From Methylococcales bacterium (GTDB taxonomy: Bacteria > Pseudomonadota > Gammaproteobacteria > Methylococcales > Methylomonadaceae): DNA of 64,000 nt. The stretch spans positions 60,336 through 124,335 of the forward strand of contig JAPLRZ010000046.1 in NCBI GenBank assembly GCA_026398895.1, read 5' to 3'. Shown here piece after piece: positions 35,643 to 44,335 of this stretch (position 1 is the first letter of the stretch; every line of letters begins with the position of its first letter). The notes beneath the pieces are model-generated. The model saw only the letters and a program-made list of their open reading frames with translations, had not been told where the DNA came from and made no database searches. Position numbers and translations under genes: made by a program.

Positions 35643-36590
35643 ATGCTTGATTCCTTGCCGTACTTAAAAAAATCGGATTTTCCCGCGATTAGCCGCAATA
35701 AACTTGAAATTCTGCAAGTTAATCTCGGCTATTTGTGCAATTTAAGCTGTACGCATTGCCATGTGAATGCCAGCCCGAAACGCACTGAATTAATGGACAA
35801 AGCCACGATGGATGAGATTTTAAGCTTCATTGATAACCATGCGATTCACACGCTGGATTTAACAGGCGGCGCACCTGAAATGAACCCGCATTTTCGCTAT
35901 CTGGTCACGCAAGCGTTGGACAGAGGCTTAAAAGTCATCGACCGCTGTAATCTGGTGATTTTACTGGAATCGGGTTTTGAATGGCTGGCAGGTTTTTTGG
36001 CAGAAAATCGGGTTGAAATCGTCGCTTCACTGCCGTGTTATTTGAAAGACAACGTGGATAAACAGCGCGGTAAAGGCACGTTTGATGCCAGTATTACCGC
36101 CTTGCAAAAGCTAAACGCGCTGGGTTATGGCTTAGAAAATAGCGATTTACAGCTTAATCTGGTGTTTAATCCGCAAGGCGCGAGCTTGCCGCCAGAACAA
36201 CAAGCCCTTGAACAAGATTATAAAAAACATCTACAAACGCATTTTGGCATTGTGTTTAATCAGTTGTTTGCGATGACCAATTTGCCGATTCAGCGTTTTG
36301 GCAGTGTGTTACTAAGTAAAGGGCAATTCGATGATTATATGAACTTGCTCAAAGACAACTTTCACGCCCCTAATTTGGACAAGGTGATGTGTAAAAATAC
36401 GCTAAGCGTTGACTGACAAGGCTTTGTTTATGATTGTGATTTTAATCAAATGCTTAAACTGCCTTTAGGAACTGATAAAAAAATCCATATTCGCCAAGTG
36501 GCGGATTTAATCGGCAAAACCATTAACACCTTGCAACATTGCTACGGCTGTACCGCAGGGCAAGGCAGCAGTTGCACGGGTGCAATTTAA
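35643..36590 (+). CDS. arsS: Arsenosugar radical SAM protein ArsS with an in-frame TGA
   Basis: The first 257 residues carry the radical SAM cluster motif CNLSCTHC (near residue 31) and LDLTGGAPEMNPHF. The frame meets TGA at 36414-36416, after NTLSVD. It then continues in frame, QGFVYDCDFNQMLKLPLG and on to HCYGCTAGQGSSCTGAI, ending in TAA at 36588. This is the full conserved Cys-rich domain, giving 315 residues as in the family. Family members are known in which Sec is used, and TIGR04167 was named for this. The alternative is a TGG-to-TGA nonsense mutation of a Trp codon. Confidence 0.85.
36418..36465 (+). promoter_or_regulatory. Possible SECIS-like hairpin behind the arsS TGA
   Basis: AAGGC at 36418-36422 pairs with GCCTT at 36461-36465, and an apical TGATT at 36431-36435 pairs with AATCA at 36444-36448 around the loop GTGATTTT, which contains GT. 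The spacing of about 15 bases between the TGA and the apical stem is in the range of bacterial SECIS elements. The lower stem is poorly paired, so this is weak support. Confidence 0.3.
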
Positions 36591-36608
36591 TGTTCACGAT
36601 GAACTTCT

Positions 36609-36706
36609 CGTTCCCACGCGCCGCGTGGGAATGCAGTTTCAACGCGCCGCGTTGTGTAGTAGACCGCAGCGCGGTCTGTATGAATTCCCACGCAGCGCGT
36701 GGGAAC
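36609..36706. repeat. Cluster of four GC-rich hairpins between arsS and arsM
   Basis: GTTCCCACGCGCCGCGTGGGAA, CAACGCGCCGCGTTG, AGACCGCAGCGCGGTCT and TTCCCACGCAGCGCGTGGGAA follow each other. The outer two are alike. This is a dispersed intergenic repeat of the GTTCCCACGC type. It has no stop codon in the arsM frame, which artificially lengthens that frame upstream. Confidence 0.85.
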
Positions 36707-36735
36707 TAGATGAAAATTTACTCACAGGAGATAAG

Positions 36736-37854
36736 ATGACTATCGAAACAGGCGTTTTACAACGTTATTCACAAGGCGCAGAAGCGGTGCAAGCGAATTT
36801 ATGCTGTCCTGTGGATTATGACTGTGAATTGTTGGCGTTATTGCCGCAGGAAATTATTGAAAAAGATTATGGTTGTGGCGACCCTTCACGTTATGTGCAG
36901 CAAGGCGATGTGGTGCTGGATTTAGGCTCAGGTTCAGGCAAAATCTGTTATATGGCGGCGCAGTTAGTCGGCGACACGGGCAAAGTCATCGGCGTGGATA
37001 TGAATGACGATATGCTGTCATTAGCGCGTAAATATCAAGCGGAAATGGCGCACAAAATAGGGTCGGCAAATGTCGAATTTGTAAAAGGGCAAATTCAGGA
37101 TTTAGCCTTGGATTTAAGTGCGTTAGATAAACATTTACAAGAAAATCCGATTTCAACGGCGCAAGATGTGATTCATCTTCGCGCTTGGCAAGAAAAACAG
37201 CGCAAAGAATCGCCCTTGATTGCAGACAATTCTGTTGATTTGGTAGTGTCCAATTGCGTACTTAACCTAGTGCATGACAGCGACAAAGAACAATTAATTC
37301 AAGAGATTTTTCGGGTCACGAAAGCAGGTGGACGGGTCGCCATTTCGGATATTGTCAGTGATGAACCCGTGCCAGATCATTTAAAAGCCGATACCCATTT
37401 ATGGAGTGGCTGTATTTCTGGGGCGTTGCAAGAACATGAGTTTTTAGAAGCCTTTGTTGCTGCAGGTTTTGTGGCGGTGGCTTATGATAAATGGGAAAGT
37501 ACGGCGTGGCAGGTCGTTGAAGGCATTGAATTTCGTTCTGTCACCATTACCGCTATCAAACCACACAATGAACCCTGTTTAGACAAAGGTCATGCAGTGA
37601 TTTATCGCGGGCCGTTTTCTAAAGTCTATGATGATGAAGGTCATGTTTTTTATCGTGGGCAACGCATGGCGGTGTGTGAACGCAGTTGTAAATTAATGAC
37701 CAGTGGCGCATACACTGACCACTTTATCGGCATTGCCCCTGTGCAGGAACAAACGCCGCAAAGCTGGTGTCATGCGTCGGGTACAGTAAGGCCTGCCGCA
37801 GAAACCAAAGGCGCGGCACATCAAGCAGACTGTGCATCAACGGGGTGTTGTTAA
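36736..37854 (+). CDS. arsM: Arsenite methyltransferase ArsM of the arsenosugar type
   Basis: The true start is 36736 behind CAGGAGATAAG; the longer frame from 36580 reads through a repeat. The 372-residue protein has the SAM motif VVLDLGSGSGKICYMAAQLV, DLVVSNCVLNLV and a GGRVAISDIVSDEPVP block. Cysteines that could bind As(III) sit in NLCCPVDYDC, DYGCGD and SNCVLN. A C-terminal extension has CERSCKLM and ends in CASTGCC. ArsM methylates As(III), giving the substrate for adenosylation by ArsS. Confidence 0.93.
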   Translation: MTIETGVLQRYSQGAEAVQANLCCPVDYDCELLALLPQEIIEKDYGCGDPSRYVQQGDVVLDLGSGSGKICYMAAQLVGDTGKVIGVDMNDDMLSLARKYQAEMAHKIGSANVEFVKGQIQDLALDLSALDKHLQENPISTAQDVIHLRAWQEKQRKESPLIADNSVDLVVSNCVLNLVHDSDKEQLIQEIFRVTKAGGRVAISDIVSDEPVPDHLKADTHLWSGCISGALQEHEFLEAFVAAGFVAVAYDKWESTAWQVVEGIEFRSVTITAIKPHNEPCLDKGHAVIYRGPFSKVYDDEGHVFYRGQRMAVCERSCKLMTSGAYTDHFIGIAPVQEQTPQSWCHASGTVRPAAETKGAAHQADCASTGCC

Positions 37855-37873
37855 AAAGGATTAAGGCTTAATC

Positions 37874-38761
37874 ATGCACTCCAAAACCAAGATTGATGAT
37901 TTATTACCCACGCTGTATTCGATGGCGTTTTTGGTTGAAGCGCGTGATGCTTATACAGGCGGGCATTTATGGCGAGTGTCACAATTGGTCGCACGTTTAG
38001 CGTTAGCTGCTGGATTGTCGCGTAAAGAAGCGGCAACAGCGGCATTAGGTGGTTTTTTACATGACTTAGGCAAAGTAGGCGTACCCGATGCTATTTTGAA
38101 CAAAACGGATAAGTTGACCGATACCGAATACGCGATTATCAAAACTCATCCTAACGTTGGTGTTCGAGTCTTACACGGACATCCGCTTATTGCGCTGGTT
38201 CATGATGCGGTGTTGAGTCACCATGAACGTGTTGATGGGCGCGGTTATCCTAACGGTATTACAGAAGGGGCAATCTCCCAAGCGGCTAAAATGGTCAGTT
38301 TGGCGGATGCGTTTGATGCGATGACTAGCAGTCGCCCGTATCGTGCGGGTATGCCGTTAGAGGCTGCCTTAGAACAAATTAAAATAAACTTAGGGAGTCA
38401 GTTTGACAAAAAACTGGGCGAACGCTTTATTGCCTTGGGTCGTGCGGGTGAATTAAATACCATTATCGGACACAGTGATGCGGGCATTCCTTTACACAGT
38501 TGTCCAATGTGCGGGCCTGTAGTCGTGGTTAAACGTGAGCAAAAAGCAGGTGATGCGGTGTATTGTCGGGTTTGTGGCGATGGCTTTCACTTGGCTGGAA
38601 ATAATGACCACGTTTTACAGCTTGAACCCACCCATAAAAAAGGCACACCAGCGGATTTAATCGTGGACATAGATTATCCACTGCTGGATCAACTGGTTGA
38701 AAATACCGCCCCGTATTTAGCCACTGGCAAAAGCCATTGGTGGAATGGACGTGGCGAGTGA
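37874..38761 (+). CDS. HD-GYP domain protein with C-terminal zinc ribbon
   Basis: The 295-residue protein has an HD-GYP domain (about residues 15-200), with GGFLHDLGKVGVPDAILNK, HHERVDGRGYPNG and LADAFDAMTS. After it come CPMCG and CRVCG, separated by about 27 residues, which form a zinc-ribbon-like module. HD-GYP enzymes hydrolyse cyclic di-GMP. The ribbon may sense metal or bind a partner. It starts 20 bases after arsM. Confidence 0.88.
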   Translation: MHSKTKIDDLLPTLYSMAFLVEARDAYTGGHLWRVSQLVARLALAAGLSRKEAATAALGGFLHDLGKVGVPDAILNKTDKLTDTEYAIIKTHPNVGVRVLHGHPLIALVHDAVLSHHERVDGRGYPNGITEGAISQAAKMVSLADAFDAMTSSRPYRAGMPLEAALEQIKINLGSQFDKKLGERFIALGRAGELNTIIGHSDAGIPLHSCPMCGPVVVVKREQKAGDAVYCRVCGDGFHLAGNNDHVLQLEPTHKKGTPADLIVDIDYPLLDQLVENTAPYLATGKSHWWNGRGE

Positions 38762-38788
38762 ATTGTGAATCTATTTTAGGCGACTATC

Positions 38789-39331
38789 ATGAATGAATCT
38801 TACTCTTCAACAAACTGCGAAGTTTGCCCACTACACAAAGCAACACACGGATTGCTTGAGCTTATCCAGAAAACATCCCTCTGGTTTGAACATAACGCCG
38901 TTGGCTTTGCGCCTCTATTACTGAGATTGCTAGTGGCGTATGAATTTTTAGAAGCGGGGCTAGAAAAAGTGTTAGGCGAAAATTGGTTTGCTGATTTAAT
39001 ATTTCCTTTTCCGTTTAACTTATTGCCACCTGATGTGAGCTGGTCACTATCAATGGGGATAGAGATTATCGCCCCTATTGCGTTGATTTTAGGACTGGCT
39101 ACCCGCTTTTTTAGTTTTGCGTTAATTATTTTAACCATTGTTGCTATCGCCGCTGTTCACTTCCCCGCCGAATGGCACACCTTAGCGCAATTGTGGCAAG
39201 GTTACGCGATTACCGACCAAGGTTATGGCAACTACAAACTGCCGTTAATGTATTTATTCATGCTAACGTCTTTGTTATTGAGTGGCTCAGGGCGTTTGAG
39301 TGTGGATGCTTGGCTTGCCTATCGAAAATAA
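38789..39331 (+). CDS. DoxX family membrane protein, HvfX-like
   Basis: The 180-residue protein has four helices and the DoxX pattern LLRLLVAYEFLEAGLEKVLG, IEIIAPIALILGLATRFFS and a C-terminal LLSGSGRLSVDAWL. The N-terminus holds NCEVCP, a possible metal site. DoxX proteins named HvfX are part of several HvfABC loci. Here the gene is 13 kb from those genes, followed by an ECF sigma gene. Confidence 0.82.
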   Translation: MNESYSSTNCEVCPLHKATHGLLELIQKTSLWFEHNAVGFAPLLLRLLVAYEFLEAGLEKVLGENWFADLIFPFPFNLLPPDVSWSLSMGIEIIAPIALILGLATRFFSFALIILTIVAIAAVHFPAEWHTLAQLWQGYAITDQGYGNYKLPLMYLFMLTSLLLSGSGRLSVDAWLAYRK

Positions 39332-39335
39332 AATC

Positions 39336-39899
39336 ATGGATAACAACCAGTTAAACAATCACCGAACCATCCTGTTACGTTACGCTTTGTTGCAATTGCA
39401 TGATGAAGCGGTTGCCGAAGACGCGGTACAAGAAACATTACTGGCAGCCTTACAAACAGGTGATAGTTTCCGCAGTGAATCAGCCGTTAGAACATGGCTG
39501 ATTGGGATTTTAAAACACAAAATCTCTGACCATTACCGTGCGGCTGACAGACATTATTCACTGGAATCTTCGCATGAGGATGAAGACCCGAATGAAGCCT
39601 TGGAACAACTGATATTTGACGGTAAAGGACATTGGATAGGATCGCCCAGTGCGTGGAAGTGTCCAGACCACGCTTTAGAACAAGATGAATTTTGGCGGGT
39701 GTTTGAATGGTGTCAAAATAATTTATCCGAACAACACGCCCGCGCTTTTATGTTGCGTGAAATGGTTGGATTGGAAACGGAAGAAATTTGCCAAGAGTTG
39801 GCTATTAGCCACAGTGCTTGCCGCGTCTATTTACACAGAGCGCGGCTAGGACTGCGTGAATGCCTAGAACAACGCTGGTTTAATGCCAAGAGAAAATAA
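39336..39899 (+). CDS. ECF-type RNA polymerase sigma factor
   Basis: From the ATG at 39336, 187 residues show region 2 (DEAVAEDAVQETLLAALQ, RTWLIGILKHKISDHYR) and region 4 (LSEQHARAFMLREMVGLETE, ISHSACRVYLHRARLGLREC). An insert of about 60 residues lies between them. The next gene encodes a zinc-finger anti-sigma that overlaps by one base. Upstream is doxX, 5 bases away. Confidence 0.92.
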   Translation: MDNNQLNNHRTILLRYALLQLHDEAVAEDAVQETLLAALQTGDSFRSESAVRTWLIGILKHKISDHYRAADRHYSLESSHEDEDPNEALEQLIFDGKGHWIGSPSAWKCPDHALEQDEFWRVFEWCQNNLSEQHARAFMLREMVGLETEEICQELAISHSACRVYLHRARLGLRECLEQRWFNAKRK

Positions 39900-40096
39900 T
39901 GAAAACCTGTAAAGATATTAGCAGTCTGCTATCAGACAGCATGGATCGCCCTTTAACAAAACGAGAACGTTGGGCAGTGCGACTACATTTATTGATATGT
40001 CGCCATTGTTCACGTTTTCAAAAACACCTGCATTTTTTGCACAAAGCGGCGGAGCGTTATTATCCAACGGAAAATGACAAACATCCGCCATCGTAA
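39899..40096 (+). CDS. Zinc-finger (zf-HC2) anti-sigma factor
   Basis: The 65-residue protein has MKTCKDISSLLSDSMDRPLT and RLHLLICRHCSRF, the Cys-HxxxCxxC pattern of zinc anti-sigma domains. It has no membrane helix, so it should be cytoplasmic. Its start overlaps the sigma gene stop, typical of a sigma/anti-sigma pair. Confidence 0.88.
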   Translation: MKTCKDISSLLSDSMDRPLTKRERWAVRLHLLICRHCSRFQKHLHFLHKAAERYYPTENDKHPPS

Positions 40097-40138
40097 TAAA
40101 CCACGATGGCTACTATAGCTAACGCACAATACAAATAA

Positions 40139-40777
40139 ATGCAATCCAAGCTAATCACCCCTGATTGTTTACTCAATACTAGCTTGCTTGATTTTAACAA
40201 GCAAACAACGCTATATCATCAAGGTGATATGCTGAACCATGTTTGGATTATTAATCAAGGTTTTATCAAAATTCACCGTCTGTCTGCGCAAGGCAAACAA
40301 GTCACGCTGTCGCTGTTGGGGTGTAATGCGATTTTTGGCGCGGTTGAAGTCGATCAAACGCTGTCTACTGAAACGGCAAGCACTCAAAGTGCCGTGCGAG
40401 TGTATCGCCTACCGATACAGCAATTTGACAGTTTGCTCACCAACAATACCGACTTTTCGCAGTTTGTTGCACGGTCATTGTTTAGGCGCAAAGAGGCATT
40501 ACAACGCCGCTTGTTTTGCATCATGCACCGAAAAGTAGATGCACGTTTAGCTGCCGTGTTAACTGATTTAGCACGCAACGAAGGTGAACGCTGTACGCAT
40601 GGCGGTGAAATAGATATACGTTTAAGCCAACAAGACATTGCTGATATGGTGGGCGCGAGTCGGCAAGTGGTCAGCACTGAGCTTAATCGTTTGCGTGACC
40701 AAGACATTGTGCATTATTCAAGAGATTTAATGTGCATCATCGATTTGGCTACCTTGGCATTACGCGCAGAAAATTAA
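40139..40777 (+). CDS. Crp/Fnr family transcriptional regulator
   Basis: The 212-residue protein has a cyclic-nucleotide-type barrel (FNKQTTLYHQGDMLNHVWII) and a C-terminal winged helix with LSQQDIADMVGASRQVVSTE. The N-terminal cysteine set of FNR is absent, so it does not bind the FNR iron-sulfur cluster; single cysteines are at residues 10 and 62. A perfect palindrome just after the gene may be its operator. Confidence 0.9.
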   Translation: MQSKLITPDCLLNTSLLDFNKQTTLYHQGDMLNHVWIINQGFIKIHRLSAQGKQVTLSLLGCNAIFGAVEVDQTLSTETASTQSAVRVYRLPIQQFDSLLTNNTDFSQFVARSLFRRKEALQRRLFCIMHRKVDARLAAVLTDLARNEGERCTHGGEIDIRLSQQDIADMVGASRQVVSTELNRLRDQDIVHYSRDLMCIIDLATLALRAEN

Positions 40778-40781
40778 CGTT

Positions 40782-40797
40782 TGTCATAGTTATGACA
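40782..40797. promoter_or_regulatory. Perfect palindromic operator candidate
   Basis: TGTCATA-GT-TATGACA is a perfect 7-bp inverted repeat, of the size bound by Crp/Fnr dimers. It lies 4 bases after the regulator gene and about 75 bases before dsrE. It would suit control of the dsrE-msrPQ run by that regulator. Confidence 0.5.
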
Positions 40798-40872
40798 GAT
40801 GTTAAGTAATAAACTGGTTAACATAAATACACGCTTAGTTATCAAGCGGTATTTTATTCACTGGAGATTATT

Positions 40873-41229
40873 ATGAACAAAGTCGCAATCGTAGTTCTGG
40901 CAGGAACGAAGCAAGAAGATAGCATGGGACGCATAGTCAACGCGCTTATGGCAGTTAAGGAACTGAAAGAAAATAATGACGATGTACAATTGATTTTTAC
41001 GGGCATAGGTACAATGTGGCTGGCTGAACTCAATCGTCCTAGTCATCAACTGCACGCTGTTTATAATGCCGTAAAAGATAAAATTGCGGGAGCTTGTGGA
41101 TTTTGTGCCACGGCTTACAATGAGACCGATGCTATTAAAGCAGGCGGTATCGTCATATTGGAAGAATATGGTACAAACATGAGCTACGTTAAATTAATCA
41201 ACAACGGCTATCAAGTCATTACCTTTTAA
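40873..41229 (+). CDS. DsrE family protein
   Basis: The 118-residue protein starts behind CTGGAGA. It has [31 protein letters not shown] and the [12 protein letters not shown] motif, with two cysteines, that ends in a short helix and VITF. DsrE-like proteins carry sulfur or are oxidised stress proteins. It precedes msrP by 20 bases, which suggests a role in thiol or sulfoxide repair. Confidence 0.85.
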   Translation: MNKVAIVVLAGTKQEDSMGRIVNALMAVKELKENNDDVQLIFTGIGTMWLAELNRPSHQLHAVYNAVKDKIAGACGFCATAYNETDAIKAGGIVILEEYGTNMSYVKLINNGYQVITF

Positions 41230-41249
41230 CTCAAACAGCGAGACTCTCC

Positions 41250-42182
41250 ATGACTGTTTATAAACTACCGCCTATTTACTCCTCAGAAATTACGCCCCGC
41301 GACTTGTTTCATGACAGACGGCGGTTTATGCAGTTAGCAGCGGGGGCTTCGTTGACTGCTTTATTGCCGCAAAATGCTTTTGCGGGTGAACCATTAGCGG
41401 GTGTTACAAAGTCCACTGACCGCTTAATTGATGAACTCACGCCGCTGAAAGACATCACCAGTTACAACAATTTTTACGAATTCGGCACGGGCAAAGAAGA
41501 CCCTGCAAAGAATGCAGGCAGTTTAAAAACTCGCCCGTGGACGATTACGGTGGAAGGCGAAGCCAATAAACCGAAAGTGTTTGATATTGAGGAGCTACTG
41601 AAACTCGCACCCTTAGAAGAACGAATTTATCGCTTACGGTGTGTGGAAGCGTGGTCGATGGTGATACCGTGGGTTGGTTATTCCTTAGCCGCATTATTGA
41701 AACAAGTTGAACCGACGGGTAATGCTAAGTTTGTCGAATTCATCAGTTTGCACGACCCTGAACAAATGCAGGGGCAAAAATCACCCACGCTCAACTGGCC
41801 TTATAAAGAAGGTTTGCGCATCGATGAAGCGATGCACCCGTTGACGCTGTTAGCCGTTGGGCTGTATGGTGAAGTGTTACCCAATCAAAACGGCGCACCG
41901 ATACGCATTGTCGTACCGTGGAAATATGGCTTTAAAAGTGCTAAATCTATCGTCAAAATTCGTTTGGTGGAAAAAATGCCCATGTCCAGTTGGATGGAAG
42001 CCAACTCCAATGAATACGGCTTTTACTCAAATGTAAATCCAGATGTCGATCATGCACGCTGGAGTCAAGCCAAAGAGCGGCGCATTGGTGAGTTTCTTAA
42101 ACGTCCGACCTTACCGTTTAATGGTTATAGCGAACAAGTTGCTTCGTTGTATTCGGGCATGGATTTAACGAAAAACTTTTAA
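41250..42182 (+). CDS. msrP: Periplasmic methionine-sulfoxide reductase, catalytic subunit
   Basis: MsrP is a molybdopterin enzyme that reduces Met-O in periplasmic proteins. The 310-residue protein has a Tat signal with [11 protein letters not shown], the molybdenum Cys in [17 protein letters not shown], and [19 protein letters not shown]. msrQ follows after 2 bases. A truncated copy of its 5' end is at 23107. Confidence 0.97.
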   Translation: MTVYKLPPIYSSEITPRDLFHDRRRFMQLAAGASLTALLPQNAFAGEPLAGVTKSTDRLIDELTPLKDITSYNNFYEFGTGKEDPAKNAGSLKTRPWTITVEGEANKPKVFDIEELLKLAPLEERIYRLRCVEAWSMVIPWVGYSLAALLKQVEPTGNAKFVEFISLHDPEQMQGQKSPTLNWPYKEGLRIDEAMHPLTLLAVGLYGEVLPNQNGAPIRIVVPWKYGFKSAKSIVKIRLVEKMPMSSWMEANSNEYGFYSNVNPDVDHARWSQAKERRIGEFLKRPTLPFNGYSEQVASLYSGMDLTKNF

Positions 42183-42184
42183 CC

Positions 42185-42805
42185 ATGATAAACAAGCTAA
42201 AAACGCTAAACGCCACCACATTGCGCTGGTTAAAAATCAGCGTCTTTATTCTGGCGTTGATCCCGTTAGCCAGATTAATTATTGCCGCTTATTACGACAG
42301 TCTGGGCGCGAATCCGATTGAAAAAATCACCCATCGTACAGGTTACTGGACGCTGGCATTTTTGCTGATTACACTGAGTATTACCCCGTTGCGACGACTG
42401 ACAGGCTGGTCATGGCTGGCGCGATTTCGGCGTATGATAGGTTTATTTTCTTTTTTTTATGCTAGTCTACATTTTTTAACTTACCTAGTGTTGGATCAGT
42501 TTTTTGACTGGGCGAATATTAGCAAGGACATTATTAAACGTCCTTATATCACCGTGGGATTTGCCGCTTTTGTCCTGCTCATTCCGCTGGCAATTACCTC
42601 AACCAATCGGATGACAAAATGGCTGGGCGGTAAACGCTGGCGACTACTGCATAGATTGATTTATCCAATTGCCATTGGCGGTGTATTGCATTTTTGGTGG
42701 CTGGTTAAAAAAGACATCACTGAACCACTGAACTTCACGCTATTGCTCAGTATATTATTTACCATTCGTTTGGTTTATTGGTGGCGTGGGATTGTTAAAT
42801 CCTAG
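42185..42805 (+). CDS. msrQ: Heme-binding membrane subunit MsrQ
   Basis: The 206-residue protein has six membrane helices and the ferric-reductase-like pattern of MsrQ: ITHRTGYWTLAFLLITLSIT, SLHFLTYLVLDQF and WRLLHRLIYPIAIGGVLHF. The histidines in these stretches bind heme b. MsrQ passes electrons from quinols to MsrP. Confidence 0.95.
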   Translation: MINKLKTLNATTLRWLKISVFILALIPLARLIIAAYYDSLGANPIEKITHRTGYWTLAFLLITLSITPLRRLTGWSWLARFRRMIGLFSFFYASLHFLTYLVLDQFFDWANISKDIIKRPYITVGFAAFVLLIPLAITSTNRMTKWLGGKRWRLLHRLIYPIAIGGVLHFWWLVKKDITEPLNFTLLLSILFTIRLVYWWRGIVKS

Positions 42806-42832
42806 ATTTTTTATTTACATTCTCGATAGACA

Positions 42833-43537
42833 ATGAAAACTAATTATAAATACGTTTTACTCTTTCTATTACTGATTGCGCACCAAAATGGATTTTCTGC
42901 ACAGGAAAATAACGCGCCTAATAATATCTATGTAAAAGCATTTCCTAATAATGACATAAACTATTTTTATAACAATAATAACGCAGAGTCTTGGCGGTTA
43001 GCCTATGGAAAGCTTGTTAAGCCACCTTATGATCCCAATAACTCAAATGATTGCAATTCTGATGAGGGAGGTTCAGATCAAGCACTGTCTTTTAATATTG
43101 CCGAATTTATAAAAAATGCAGGTGATCGTTTTGATATACATAATATTCATGCGTATTATGATGGTGATTCTGGTAAAAAAGCCCTTGCTTTACGGCTGCA
43201 TGAGTGGAAAATTAAAAAATCTATGTTTGCAATGGCTTCTGCAATAGCTGAAGTTTTAATCCGTAAAGAAAATTCTAAATATATGCAATTAACAGAGAGT
43301 AGGTTATCAAAGCCATTACCGCTATTAAATGATAATGAAGAAAATATAATGTATATTTGTTTTGGTTATCTGCAACATTTTGCGACTACAGAAAGTGAAA
43401 AATCTAAAGATGGGGATATGACTAACAAGCATATTGTAGACCCTGAGAAAATTGTTTTTTGGTATGATGGTTCTAAAGCTACGCCAATTCCTAATCCTAA
43501 ACTAGAGAAACAACCCAAATTAAATAAAGCTAAATAA
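42833..43537 (+). CDS. Exported protein of unknown function
   Basis: The 234-residue protein has a signal peptide (LLFLLLIAHQNGFSAQE) and an Asn-rich N-terminal part. No domain is recognised. It lies 28 bases after msrQ, which does not prove cotranscription. The lower GC content than the flanking genes suggests separate origin. Two cysteines lie in SNDCNSDEGG and MYICFGY. Confidence 0.65.
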   Translation: MKTNYKYVLLFLLLIAHQNGFSAQENNAPNNIYVKAFPNNDINYFYNNNNAESWRLAYGKLVKPPYDPNNSNDCNSDEGGSDQALSFNIAEFIKNAGDRFDIHNIHAYYDGDSGKKALALRLHEWKIKKSMFAMASAIAEVLIRKENSKYMQLTESRLSKPLPLLNDNEENIMYICFGYLQHFATTESEKSKDGDMTNKHIVDPEKIVFWYDGSKATPIPNPKLEKQPKLNKAK

Positions 43538-43630
43538 ACCTGACAAGGATACATATTAAATAAATATAGTTATTTTTGTTGGTTTATACGCTTTATAATT
43601 TAATATCTATAACTCACGAGGAGAATTACC

Positions 43631-44278
43631 ATGATTAACTTATGCGGTTTTGCGGTTAGCAATTATTACAATAAAACTAAACTGGTGTTGCTGGAAAAAG
43701 GCATCACTTTTACGGAAGAGCAAGTATTTCCTTCTCAAGATGAGGCGGTGCTAAAACGTTCACCTCTAGGAAAAATCCCTTTTATTGAGACTGAACAAGG
43801 CAGCTTGTCAGAGTCACAAGTGATTCTCGAATATTTGGAAGACACTTATTCTGAACATCCACTGTATCCAGCCGATGCTTTTCAACGTGCCAAAGTTCGA
43901 GAATTGATTCAACACCTAGAACTTAATATTGAATTACACGCTCGTCGTTTATATAGAGAAGCCTTTTTTGGTGGCGCAGTTTCTGATGAAGTCAAAAATG
44001 AAGTTAAGGAATCGTTAGAAAAAGGCTTAAAAGGTTTGGCACGCTTGGTAAAATTTTCGCCTTATATTGGCGGCGACAGTTACACAGCGGCAGATATAGT
44101 CGCATGGCTACATTTTTTTATGATTAGTGCGACCTGCCAAAAAATTTATGGCACGGATTTGTTGGCAGAGTATATTCCAAACTACGTCAGCTATATGGAG
44201 TTTATAGAAACTCGTCCTGCTGTGCAGAAAGTAGCAGCGGATCGTGCAGTGGCGATGGCTACATTTTTGAAGAAATAA
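43631..44278 (+). CDS. Glutathione S-transferase
   Basis: The 215-residue protein starts behind GAGGAGA. The thioredoxin-like domain has SNYYNKTKLVLLEKGI, SPLGKIPFIETEQGSLSESQ and ILEYLEDTY, and the helical domain has SYTAADIVAWLHFFM. The hallmark TEQG and SES pattern matches bacterial GSTs. The substrate is unknown. Confidence 0.9.
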   Translation: MINLCGFAVSNYYNKTKLVLLEKGITFTEEQVFPSQDEAVLKRSPLGKIPFIETEQGSLSESQVILEYLEDTYSEHPLYPADAFQRAKVRELIQHLELNIELHARRLYREAFFGGAVSDEVKNEVKESLEKGLKGLARLVKFSPYIGGDSYTAADIVAWLHFFMISATCQKIYGTDLLAEYIPNYVSYMEFIETRPAVQKVAADRAVAMATFLKK

Positions 44279-44335
44279 TTTGGATTTGTGTAAGGTAGGT
44301 GCGGCACTTCGCACCTACCGAGCATAGTAGTCAAA

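Noticed and set aside
36580..36735. N-terminal extension of ArsM by 52 residues
   Set aside because: It is translated from the hairpin repeat, and the ATG at 36736 has a good ribosome binding site and gives the family N-terminus.
40139..40777. Oxygen-sensing FNR
   Set aside because: The four cluster cysteines of FNR are absent.
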